Assembly (NCBI GenBank): GCA_002917775.1
Contig: KZ627157.1
Location: 250,032 to 314,031 of the forward strand
From: Glaciozyma antarctica PI12
Lineage: Eukaryota; Basidiomycota; Microbotryomycetes; Kriegeriales; Camptobasidiaceae
Length of the DNA: 64,000 nt
Direction of reading: 5' to 3'
Both the position numbers and the translations under genes were made by a program. Positions 36,646-46,886 of the stretch are shown one piece after another (the first letter of the stretch is position 1; each line of letters starts with the position of its first letter). Under the pieces are notes generated by a model. The model was not told the origin of the DNA, did not search any database, and saw only the letters and a list, made by a program, of their open reading frames with translations.

Positions 36646-39609
36646 ATGGCACGACGCTACTCCTCCTCCACTCGCGCCCATCGCACCACCGCCCACCGCA
36701 CCACCGCCGCGCTCGCCCTCGTCATCGCGGCGGCAAATCTTGCTCAGGCTCATGTCGCGTCCGGCTGGGAACAACGATCTCACCTCAAGCGCGCCAACAC
36801 CGTGACCACCGCAGCTTCTCTCGCCGACGAGACCTTTGACTACGTGCGTGTACTTTCCTCCTGCCGCGATGCGGTGCAAGCTGACAAGGTCGGCTACAGG
36901 TGATCGTTGGCGGAGGAACCGCGGGACTCGTCCTTGCTGCACGGTTGTCGGAGAACAGCAGTGTTACGGTGGCGGTGATTGAGGCTGGACTCTCTGGGGA
37001 TGCTGTTCCGGATGAGGTCTTGCCTCCTGCTCAGGCGTACTTCGGAGGTGAGCTTTCTTCTCTCCTAGCCCCCTCGGCGTGAGCTGACGAGATTGCTCTC
37101 AGGCCTTGCGTCGATGGAGAGCGACTACGACTGGAAATACAACACTGAGCCTCAGAGCGGGCTCGCTGATCGCAGCATCTACTGGCCGAGGTGAGTCTCG
37201 ACCTCTCTCCTCTGTACGTGCTCCTCTCTGACTCCTGCGCAGAGGCAAGATTCTTGGCGGCAGCTCTGCAGTTAACGGCGCCTACATGATTCGCGCTTCC
37301 CAGGTTGAGCACGACTCTTGGGCTGGCCTCGTAGGATCAGCAGCGCTGTGGGGATGGGATCGCATCTATCCTTAGTATGGCCGCTCTCGAGCTGTTATCG
37401 AGCTGAGCTGATGTATGGACTCGACAGCATGAAGATGAGCGAGCTCTTTACGCCTCCCTCCGACGCCAACATCGCCTTGGGCAACATGACGCTCGACAGC
37501 TCTCTACACGGCCTCGATGGTCCCATTCGTGCGTGCCTTCCCAGCCCTCCGCCGAAAGGTCTTAACGCCTTCTATGTCGCAGACTACAGCTATCCTGGCT
37601 TCTTCTACCCCCAGGCCAGCACCTGGATGGCGACGCTTGGCGCTCTCGGAGTCGCCACTCGCGATCCAGCAGGAGGAGAGTCCTTTGGAGCGTTCATCGC
37701 GACCTCGGCCATCGACCCTACCGCCGCCATTCCCTGGAGTAGATCCTATTCCAAGACGGGTGAGTTCTCCCTCCTCAATCGTGCGAGCTCGCACTCATGC
37801 TCGCTTCGCAGGCTACCTCGATCCCGCATCCGAGCGAACAAACCTCGTCGTCCTTACTGGCTTCCAGGCGACCAAGATCGAGTTCTCGGGCACGACTGCG
37901 ACCGGCGTCACGTTCGCTGCGACTGCTGCTGGACCGGCCTACACCGTCAACGCTGCGAAGGAGGTCATTCTCTCGGCAGGCGTTATTGGAACTCCTCGTA
38001 CGGTCTTTTCGAGCTTCGCATGGTGATTTGATGCTGAATGCCAGCCTTCGCAGAGATCTTGCAAGTATCTGGTGTTGGAGATGCCACGCTCCTCGCTTCG
38101 CTCGACATTCCCGTCGTCGTCGACCTTCCTGGAGTTGGCGTGCGTCCTGCAGCCTTCGTTTTTGCGAGCGTTGCTGATCCTGATCTTGTACAGATGCACG
38201 CCACCGACCACTTGTCGGGATCGATTGCCTACTCAACCACCGACGCCGTGATCTTCACTGGCGACGCCATCACGACCAACACGACCATCGCTGCCGAGCA
38301 GCTCGCGCTCTGGAAGGCCGGCGACGCTTCCTCTCTCATGAACTCTCCCAACAACGCAGTCGCCTACGTTGATCTCGAGGTACGGTAGCTCCTTCTCTTC
38401 TTCCTCGCTGGTTGGCTAAGCGATTGTTCTGCAGACGCTCCTCGGCGCAGCGGAGGCCACCGCGTTCATCGCCGAGCTCGCTGCGAACCAGACTGCCGCC
38501 GTCACTGCTTACTCGACGAACCCTCTCGTTCAAGATGGTTACGCTGCCACCTACGCTGCTGAGGTCACGGACGTCCTACCCCTCGAAAGTCGGGCAGATT
38601 GAGATCCTCATGGCGTGCGCTCCTCTTTTCTCACTTCTTTGGGCCAAGAGCTGACCTGTCCTTTGCAGAAACACGGGCACATACGGTGCTTACGGTAACG
38701 ACCCTACAATCGTCGTCCAGGCCGCCATTCAGCACCCTCTCTCGCGAGGAAGCGTGACGATCGTCAGCACTTCGACTTTCGACGCTCCCATCATCGATCC
38801 TGGATACCTCACCCAGTGAGTCTGCGTAGTCTTCCCTCCATTGAGCAGCTCTGACGATTACTTGCAGCCCCGCCGATATCCAAATCCTCCGCGAAGGATT
38901 CAAGTTCGCTCGCAGGGTCGCTCAGACTGAGCCTCTCGCTTCGCTCCTTGTTGCCGAGCTCAACCCCAGCGCTTCGGTTCAGACTGACGGTGCGTTCCTC
39001 TCTTACTGTCGTCCTCTCGCTTTCGGCTGACGCAGGACTCTCCTCAGCTGAATGGGAAGCCTGGATTCGCAACTCGGTCGGAACCGAGTACCACCCCGCT
39101 GGCACTGCGAGCAGTACGTATTTCTTCTCGAGCCTTTCTCCCTCGCTCACCATTCAATGCAGTGCTCCCTCTCGACAAGGGCGGAGTCGTCGACGTCGAA
39201 CTCCGCGTCCACGGAACCTCCAACCTCCGCATCATCGACGCATCAAGTACGTCCTCCCCTCTCCTTCCTCCCCTCTCCCACTAACTCATCCTTCCAGTCG
39301 TCCCCATCGGAATGTCAGCCCACATGGTCGCACCCCTCTACGGTCCGTCTACCTCCCTCCTTCTTCCTCCATTCCCTCTGACCCTCTCATGCAAAAGGTA
39401 TCGCCGAGAACGCCTACGCGATCATGATGGCCGTCGAAGTCGCTCCCGATCCCACTTCCACAACGACGGACGTCGGAACGAGCTCCACGAGCACTAGTAC
39501 CTCGACCAGCGGTACGGCGACGGGCACTTCGGCGACGGGAGGTGCTGAAAAGGTCGTTGGAAGTGGAATGGTGGCGATGTTGGTGACGCTGCTGTTCTGT
39601 GTTGTTTAG
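36646..39609 (+). CDS. Secreted GMC-family FAD oxidoreductase, copy 2
   Basis: About 718 aa paralogue of the upstream gene with the same order: signal peptide ([14 protein letters not shown]), [66 protein letters not shown], a long Thr/Ser tail and a terminal hydrophobic segment ([13 protein letters not shown]), again pointing to a GPI anchor. Exons: 36646-36843, 36900-37047, 37103-37190, 37243-37374, 37428-37528, 37583-37759, 37812-37997, 38054-38139, 38194-38379, 38435-38614, 38669-38815, 38868-38989, 39048-39113, 39163-39246, 39298-39342, 39398-39609; sum 2158 nt, one too many. The surplus base lies at about 38574 (gacgtcctacccc, where copy 1 reads GTC TAC CCC). The intron after GLANMES in copy 1 is absent here. 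Confidence 0.88.
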
Positions 39610-39963
39610 AGCTTCGTTATATAGCTATAGATGGTCGGAATCACAGACACTTTTTCGCTCCATCTCGTTGGTGTCGTCTGCGAGCTTCGAGAAACTCCGG
39701 ACTCCGGGGATCTGAGCGCGGAACTCAATCTCGCGACTGAAGAGATCCGAGCTGCTTGGACGGCTCTCAGAACGCTGAACATCGCTCTCTCTCTCGTGAA
39801 CTCTCTCTTCAACGATGGAAGCAAACGAAGGAGAAATTGCAAACGCTAATAAGGGTGTGGAGAGTGGGAGGGGGTTGCCAAGATTAAGAGTGAGGAGGTA
39901 TCGAAGGCACAGATCCGAGAGCATGTGGGAAAATAATGTAGTGAGGGATGAATTTGGAGACGA
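39610..39963. other. Convergent 3' intergenic region
   Basis: 354 bp between GMC copy 2 (plus) and the modular low-complexity gene (minus). The open frames here show no family match; 3' UTRs are the likely content. Confidence 0.5.
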
Positions 39964-41710
39964 TCAGGCGGCGACAACGGCGGTAGGAGCGACGACGACG
40001 GGGGCGACGGGCTCCTCGGGCTTCTCCTCAACGACAGCGGCGACGACCTGCTCCAATCCATCAGCTCAGCTCGACCGAATGCGAGAGACGAAGGAACGCA
40101 CCTCCTCGACCTTGGGTTCCTCGACGACGGCGGCGACGACGGGTGCCTCGACCTTGACGGCCTCGGCCTCGACGACGACGGGAGTCTCCTCGACGACGAC
40201 GGGGGTCTCCTCGATGGGAGTCTCGATCTTGGGGGCCTCCTCGGCGACGATGGGGGTCTCAACGACGGCCTCCTTCTTCTTGGGGGAGAGGGCGGCTCCG
40301 AACTTGGCGCTCAGGCGGCGTCCGAGCTGCGAGAAAGGTGTTAGCTCCGTTCAGGCGCTCGCGTGGAAGAGGACGTACCTTGACGAGGTCCTTCTCCTTC
40401 TTGGGGGTCTCAGCGGCCTTGGTCTGCGAAGGAGGCGTCGTTAGTCCAGTTTCGTCCCAGCGGACAGCGGCACAAACGCACGGCAGCATCAAACTTGACT
40501 GCAGAGTCCTCAGCGGGAGTCTCGGAGGCGGAAGCCTCAGGAGCGACGACCTCGGGGGCGACGGCAGCCTCGACGGGCGCGGCGACCTCCTCGACGACAA
40601 CGGGAGCGGCGGCCTCCTCGACGACGGGAGCGGTCTCGACGGCGGCGACCTCAGCCTCCTCCTTGACGACCTTCTCCTTCTTGGGCTTGGGCTCCGAGTG
40701 GAAGATAGCCTTGACCCTGCGAGAAGGCGTCAGCTTTCGAAGACCGAGCCGAGGAGGAAGGAGACGTACTTGTCGAGGAAATCAGGTCCCTTGACCTTCT
40801 TGGGGGCCTCCTTGACCTCCTCAACGGGAGCCTCGACGGCAGCCTCGGCGGGAACCTCGTTCTCCTTGGCTGCGAGAGAGAGATGAGAGGATGGCAAGTG
40901 GGGGAGTTCGGTAGGGAGTGGGGGAGAGAACTCACGGGTCTCGTCGACGACGACGGGGGTGATCTCGGTTTCCTTGACGGGCTCCTCGGCGGCAACGGCG
41001 ACGGGGGCGGCGGGAGTAGCGGCGGTCTGCAAGGAAAAGGAGGGAAAGGAAAGAAAGTCGCGTCAGCTGAATGACCAGGGAAGAGGGACTGGGCTTTTGA
41101 TCGGGCGTCGGCGTGTTCGAGTTGAACTGCGTGGGAGACCAGGCGAATGGCTCCTCTCCTCGCGAAGGAGAAGTGAGAGAAACCACGTCCGGAAGAACTG
41201 GTAAACAACCAGCCATCGGGACGAGTGACTCGACGACGTGCGAGCGCCAGTCAGCCCGCCGCGATTCGGGCAGAGGTTCCCTCAGTCCCTGGTAGCTCCC
41301 TCCAGCACAGGAATGCAGCTGCACAAGTTGCGCGAGTCATTAGCTCCCTGCCTCCTCCTCCCAAATCCCCACCACGAACAAAGGGAAGCCCAAACGGCGC
41401 AAAAAAAGTGAAAAAAAAGGTTCACGGAACAGGGGAGGGGGGGCTTAAACGCTCGACGGGACTCTGGCCAGGGCAAGGAAGAGGGAAAGAGCGTGGAATG
41501 AGGACGTACCTTGGCGAAGAACTTGTTCTTGAGTTCGCCAAAGGGGGAGCGCTTGGGAGTGGCGACGGGGGCGGCAGGGGCCTCCTCTGCAGGAACACTC
41601 ACCTCCTCGACGGCGGGAGTGGCGACGACCTCCTCAACGACGGGAGTGACGGTCTCGACGACGGGGGTGTCGACGGGGGCGATGGCGGTGGCGGCGACTT
41701 CGGTAGACAT
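39964..41710 (-). CDS. Unrecognised modular Ala/Val/Glu/Pro-rich protein
   Basis: 326 aa, not recognised. Long acidic linkers of PVV-E/V-EE repeats alternate with three basic, aromatic modules: TPKRSPFGELKNKFFAK, KVKGPDFLDKVKAIFH plus SEPKPKKEK, and KDLVKLGRRLSAKFGAAL plus SPKKKE. Each module is cut by an intron just after a Lys of its core (FFAK, FLDK, DLVK). No signal peptide or membrane helix. Exons (minus): 41710-41510, 41026-40936, 40869-40770, 40716-40482, 40423-40379, 40326-40102, 40047-39964; 981 nt, frame closed. Codons are almost only GTC, GCC, GAG, CCC and AAG, and the first intron is 483 nt; both suit a highly expressed gene. The modules could be amphipathic, membrane-touching helices; that is inference. 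Confidence 0.72.
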
Positions 41711-42355
41711 CTGTGAGAGGACAGGGAGAGAGGTATGTTAGTTCGTTTGTTTAGGGGGTAACGCTAGCCCGTTGACGGGACCAGGGAGGAGAGGCTGGAG
41801 GGGAGAAGGAATGGGATAGCGTACGGTTGATAGAAGGCGGAGAGTGGTTGGTGGAGGGTTGGGAGGGATGATTTGAAGTGAAGGAGAGAGAGAGAGAAGG
41901 AGAGAAGGAGAGGAACGAACTCTAGTTTAACCCACGCGACCACCCGACCTGCTGCCACTCCTCTCTCCTCCCGAGTTGCCCTTCTTCTCTTTGCCAACGC
42001 CAGTCCATCCACTTCTTCACCTTGTTCCTACTCTGCTGCCTCCGCCACAACAGCCACAAGCTCCCCATCCTCGTTTTTCCGACTCGAAACTCAGTTTTGG
42101 CTCGTGATTATCATTACTTGAGAAGCACAGAGAGAGAGATCTGCGTTCCCCATGCTTTATTTATCTTCATACTGCCAGCCCCGTCCCCGTTGAAGAACGA
42201 CTCGAAAGAGCGTCGAAAAGCTCAGAGCCCGCGCGCAGGGCGGCTCCGTCTTTTCTCGCGCGTTCCCCACGAGTGCCTCTGTTGACCTGCTCTCGCTCGT
42301 CGAACGTTACCCTCCGCACGAACAATCGCCAACTCACTCGTATTCGGTTTCCTCC
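41711..42355. promoter_or_regulatory. Promoter region of the modular gene and 3' flank of YOS9
   Basis: 645 bp, the longest intergenic stretch apart from the ADH-ROT1 promoter. The plus strand has a purine tract (gagagagagag, 41885-41910), i.e. a CT-rich promoter on the coding strand. No gene recognised. Confidence 0.45.
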
Positions 42356-44183
42356 CTACAGCTCATCCCGTACCCTCTCCCGCACCTCCGCATGCTCCTT
42401 CTCCTCAACACGCTCCTCTCCCCCTTCCACCTCCCGCTGATCCCCATAATCCATCCCAAACCTCCTCGCCAACATCGCATGCTCCTCGCTCCCCATACTC
42501 TCTCCATCCCTCTCTCTCCCCACCCTCTACCCACCCCCCACCTCTTCCCTCCCCATTCGCCTCGAGCGCCTCGGTGGATTCGCTAGCGATACCGCGGTTG
42601 ATGGAAGCGAGAAGATCTTGCAGTCCTTCGAAAGCTGCTAGACCAGGAGGGTCGGCGAGAGGGTATTGTCGGTCCGCGTGAGCGCGGAGGGCGTCGGCGA
42701 TGGATTCGCGCATCTATCTCGCGTCGTTAGCTCGCGTTTCGTGCGAGGAAGAGATGGAACGCACGACTTTGGCGAGATCCTCGAGGGACTTGAGGGAGGC
42801 GGGAGTTCCGCGGGTGGGAGGAGTGGGAGAGGAGTCGAGGGGGAGGGAGTCCTTGGCGTTGCTGGTGGAGACGATCTCGCCGGTCTCGAGGTCGTAGACG
42901 AGGACGAGGTTAGATTCGAGCGCGTCGAGTAGGGCGCTCTTCCGCTTGTCGTCCTTCGTCTGCGCGATCTCGTCGTCCTTCGTCTGCGCGATCTCGTCCT
43001 TCACCTCCGCCAGCTCGACCGCGCTCTGCTCCTCGCTCGTCTCCTCCGCCGCTTCGTTCCTCTCCAGCTCCTCAACCTCCTCCACCACATCCTCGACCTC
43101 CCTCTTCTCCTCTACCTCGGGGGCATCGACCCACTCCCTAATCGTCTTGACGACCGGTTGACAGCGAATGACCTCGGCAGGCTCGTCGGACCGATCGTGG
43201 CCTTCGAGAAAGACGGGTTCGCTACAGATCCTCGGCGTGTGGACGATGAGAAGGTACTTGCACGTCTCCGTCTCTCGAATGAGGGCGATCCGGTCAGTCG
43301 ATTGAGTGTTGCAGTGGAACTGTCGGCGAAGGGGTCAGCTCGTTCGTCGCGAGGAGGGAGGAAGGGAGAGGACGTACCTGTACTTCTGTACTCCTAGGCA
43401 TCCCCGTCTTATCGCAGATAGTTCCTCCCTCCCACACCTGACTCAGGTACCTCCCCTCCCCTCCCCCCTCCCCAAACCCCATCGCGTTCCCCCCTCCCAA
43501 GCTCGCCGGAACGCGTAGTCCCTCCCGCGGGATCAACCCCGATCCGCTACCATATTTGGGCGCCAGAGACCCGCCGACGGGGGCGGGGAAGAGGCCGAGA
43601 GAGTAGGCTTCTGACTTGAGGTCCTCGGTTGGTGGGATCCCAGTCGCGTGGAATTGTCGAATCTCATTCCCATAACTGCGTCCTCTATCAGCTGCAGAAA
43701 GCTCCTCGCAGAAAGCGAACGTACCAGAACGAATACGTGAACCACCCCTGACGTTGATACAGACATCCACCCCTCATCGGCTCCACGAGCTGCAGGCCCC
43801 TCTCCAGCCCCCGTTCTCTCTCCCTCCTCCTCTCCTCCTCATCCCCACTCCTAACGACCTTCATAATCGGCGGAGCGGGCACAGGTACAGAGCAGAGGAA
43901 CGCCTGGCCTGCGGGGGTACGCATGAGGTGGAGAGTTGGGTCCGAGAGGTCGCGAGAGGAGCGGAGGGTCGTGGCGGTCGTGTTGAGGATTGAGGTGGTC
44001 GAGAGGACGACTTGGTACTTGGGGTAGGCGAAGAGGTCTGCGTGGAGGGAGGGTTAGGAGGAGGAGTGGAGGGAGGGGTGACGTGCCTTGTGGGGAGTGG
44101 GCGGAGAGAGCAGAGGAGAAGGGCAGGAGGAGTAGGAGCAACAGCGCTCCGGGGAGAGACGACAGCTTGCGATCTCGAGGCAT
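42356..44183 (-). CDS. YOS9: YOS9/OS-9 ER quality-control lectin
   Basis: Luminal ER lectin that reads trimmed N-glycans on misfolded proteins and hands them to the HRD1 ubiquitin ligase. Signal peptide LPGALLLLLLLPFSSALS; MRH domain with CLYQRQGWFTYSFCYG, EIRQFH, VWEGGTICDKTG, RSTEVQFHCN and RETETCKYLLIVHTPRIC, carrying the Gln, Arg, Glu and Tyr of the sugar site. The C-terminus is RDEL, an ER retrieval signal, in the frame ending at 42356. Exons (minus): 44183-44087, 44037-43725, 43675-43378, 43319-42765, 42713-42356. Intron 1 has a GC donor (gcacgt). The sum is one base too many: the last exon changes frame near 42500-42560, either by one surplus base or by an unusual G-rich 40-nt intron. 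Contains a duplicated 8-residue unit (DEIAQTKD). Confidence 0.9.
42948..42995. repeat. 2 x 24-bp perfect tandem duplication inside YOS9
   Basis: Two adjacent identical 24-bp units, each beginning gtcgtccttcgtctgcgcga, encode EIAQTKDD twice on the minus strand. The unit length keeps the frame. Confidence 0.9.
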
Positions 44184-44449
44184 TCTTTCCTGTGGTCGTC
44201 GCGGCGGGAGGAGAGTCTGGCAGCGAGCACCAACTGCAACTACTTGGCCCAGGGCGATTCGCTCCCCGACGTCAGTCTGGCTTCCTTCTCTTCGTTTCCT
44301 GCCTTTCACTCTCCAGCCAGGTCAGCAGGAGCACTAGGCAGGTACGCTGCTTGATTCAACCCCGAGCGAAAGAGCTCGTCCACCTGGAAGCACCCCGCCT
44401 TTGACGACGCCCTCGACGAGATCCTGAGCTGACCCCACTCCAGCTCACG
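44184..44449. promoter_or_regulatory. Divergent promoter YOS9 / alpha-beta hydrolase
   Basis: 266 bp between two start codons pointing apart. No named element can be recognised. A candidate unfolded-protein-response site was looked for because YOS9 is an ER gene and none was convincing. Confidence 0.45.
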
Positions 44450-46561
44450 ATGAACCCTCAGCCCACCCGCGTGATTGGCGGTGGTTCACCTCAGCACCTC
44501 AGCGACAACCCGTACGAATCAACCCCGCATGAGATCGACTCTCTCGACGACGCCCCACCTCCCCCTCCGACCGAGACGTCACCACTCCTCTCCTCTAGTG
44601 CTCCGCGCGTGAGGGCCAAGGTCGCGCCCAGGTTTGGGAGAAGGGCGAGTGAGGACCCAGCGAGCTTCAGGGCTGGAGGTGGGAGGCCAGCACACACGAG
44701 ACCGCTGCTGCTGAGGCTCTCGTTCGCGCTTGCTTGCGTGCTCCTTTGTGAGCGGACGTGAGGGACAGGAGGAGGAGGAGCTGACTTGCTGATACGCAGA
44801 TTTTTCGCTATCGCTCCTCATTCTCACCTGTGCTGCCGTCACCTCGCCCTTTATCGCGTTCAATGCGCTTCCTCCGCACTACGGTTCGATGTTCCTTCCG
44901 ATCTGGTGAGCTTCCTCCTAGCCTTTCAGCCTTCCCCGCTAAGAAAACAAACAGGCTTGCATTCCTCGCACTCCTCGTTAACGCTCTCGTCCTCCTCTCC
45001 TTCCTCTTTCCAGGTTCGTCCTTCTATTCGCAAGCGAACCCTCGCACGAACCTAACGAACGAGGCCAGACGAATCCCCTCGCCTAGCCTACTGGACCTCA
45101 CACGCGTCCTTTATCCTCGCTCTCACCTCCCTCATCCTCACCGTCGCCGTCGGCCCCCTCCGCCACCGCGAATCCGTCCTCACCTGCGTCCTCCTCGGCC
45201 TCTTCCTCGCCTCGACCTTGCACGCCTCTGCCTCCGTCCCCCTCGTCGAGAAATACGCTCCTATCCTTTCCCCTCCCGAACCCCTTGAGACGGCCGAAGA
45301 GCTTCGACAGCGGAAAGCCTTCCTCCCGAGCGCGAAGAGGGTCGTTTTTGCCGTCCTCGAGTTCATCTCCATCTCTCTCCCACTCGCCGTACTCCACCTC
45401 GCCATCTTTGCAGCCGTCGCGCTACTTAGCTTGACGCTCATGATTAGGGCGTACGACGCGAGCCTCGTCCCGACGGGCCAGGTGTGGAAGGTCGATCCCG
45501 TGCGACGCTGGGACGGAACGGACGACGGGTGGCAACGCTCTGGAAGGAAGTACGGTGTGCACCTCAGTTGCCGAGGGACGTACGTCGATGGACCTCCGCC
45601 CGTTCTGGCGACCAACTCGAGCGTCGTCGTTTCGGAGGGGTTCAGGAGGCCGCGCGTGAGGAGGACGGTGCTCGTTGAGACGGATCAGGGAGTTCCTGGT
45701 GTCGTAGGAGCGGATTGGGTGATGAGGATGCTCTGGGACGGAGAGCTCACGAGTGCGGACGTCGAGATGCGCGTCTGCTATTGGGACCGACCGGGGTACG
45801 TCCGTTCCTCCCTGTCTCTCCCTTTCGCTAACCCCCCGCACGCCCACAGCTACGGTTTCTCCGACAACTCGCCCACGTCCGCCATCCCACACATCACCGA
45901 AGCCCTCCGTCAAGCCCTCTCCTACTCCGGCGAACTCGCTCGCCTCGAACCTCCTCCCTCCCTCGGCCCAACCCCTCTCGCTCAAAGCGGTTTCATCCTC
46001 GTCTCAACCTCGTACGGCGCCCTCCCTTCCACCCTCTTCGCCTCTCTCAACGCCCCTCTCGTCCATTCGGCTCTGTTCCTCGACCCCCTTCCTCCCGCAC
46101 TCCATTTCGCACCCCACCCGAGGAGGTTCTTCGACCTCTCCCCTCTCACCACTTTCCTTCGCGCCTTCAGCACCGAGCTCGGGGTATGGAAGATCTGGGG
46201 AACGCTACGAGGGAGCACGAGGGAATCGCGCGTCTACTCGACGGAGAAGATGGGACAGCGAGGCGGGATCATGCGAAGCCTCATCCAGGAGTCCAAGGAA
46301 TCCAATCCCTCCTCCGTCTCCGCCAAAGCGTGGAAAAAGGCTCGAAGCAGGTACCCCGAACGTCCTACGATCGTCCTTAGTCGTAACGCGACGCGTGAGG
46401 GGTATGAGGAAGGGGAATGGAGGGAGGCGCAGGAGGGGTTTGTGAGGGATGTGGTGGGGAGGGGACTGGAGAGGTGGGAGAGGGATTGGGAGGGGAGCTG
46501 TGTGGGCGCGGGGGAGAGGAGGTGTAGGGATGCGTTGCTGGAGTTGGTGAGGTTCGATTGA
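44450..46561 (+). CDS. Multi-pass membrane protein with alpha/beta-hydrolase domain
   Basis: 627 aa. A cytosolic Pro/Ser-rich head is followed by several hydrophobic segments (LRLSFALACVLL, LSLLILTCAAVTSPFIAF, LAFLALLVNALVLLSFLF, FILALTSLILTVAVG, VLTCVLLGLFLASTLHA, LAIFAAVALLSLTLMI), then an alpha/beta-hydrolase region: CYWDRPGYGFSDNSPT (oxyanion strand and loop) and the nucleophile elbow FILVSTSYGALPS. The elbow is S-T-S-Y-G where G-x-S-x-G is usual, so the first Gly is replaced. Exons: 44450-44747, 44800-44905, 44955-45013, 45087-45795, 45850-46561; 1884 nt, frame closed. Fungal proteins of this layout are often listed as mitochondrial integral membrane proteins; location and substrate are not evident here. 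Confidence 0.85.
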
Positions 46562-46886
46562 GCGGGTTCGGAGAATATCAGTGTGTGTCGTTGTGTCGCT
46601 AGTCGTGTGTTGCGCTGCGAAGAGAGATACTGCGTCGGAGCGAAGACCTTTCGCTCGCGGTAGCGAGCCTCCCTCCGAGATTCCTCCCCACTTCTCTCGA
46701 TGTGCTCGACGTGCTCACGGTTCTGTTGGCAACGGAATCTAATGCAAGCAAAAAGGGGACAGAGCTACACGTATCCAACGATCGAAAGTGCAAAAAAGCG
46801 AACCCCCTTCCGCACAAGGTTCCTCTAGAACCACTTTCTCGCCTGGCACGCACTCATCAGCTCACTCCCCGGCCCACAGCACCGAA
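46562..46886. other. Convergent 3' intergenic region
   Basis: 325 bp between the hydrolase (plus) and the PhoD-like gene (minus); 3' UTRs only, as far as can be seen. Confidence 0.5.

Noticed and set aside
33249-39609. GMC pair as part of a secondary-metabolite cluster
   Set aside because: The neighbours are housekeeping genes (MMSDH, YOS9, NOP2); no synthase, P450 or transporter lies nearby.
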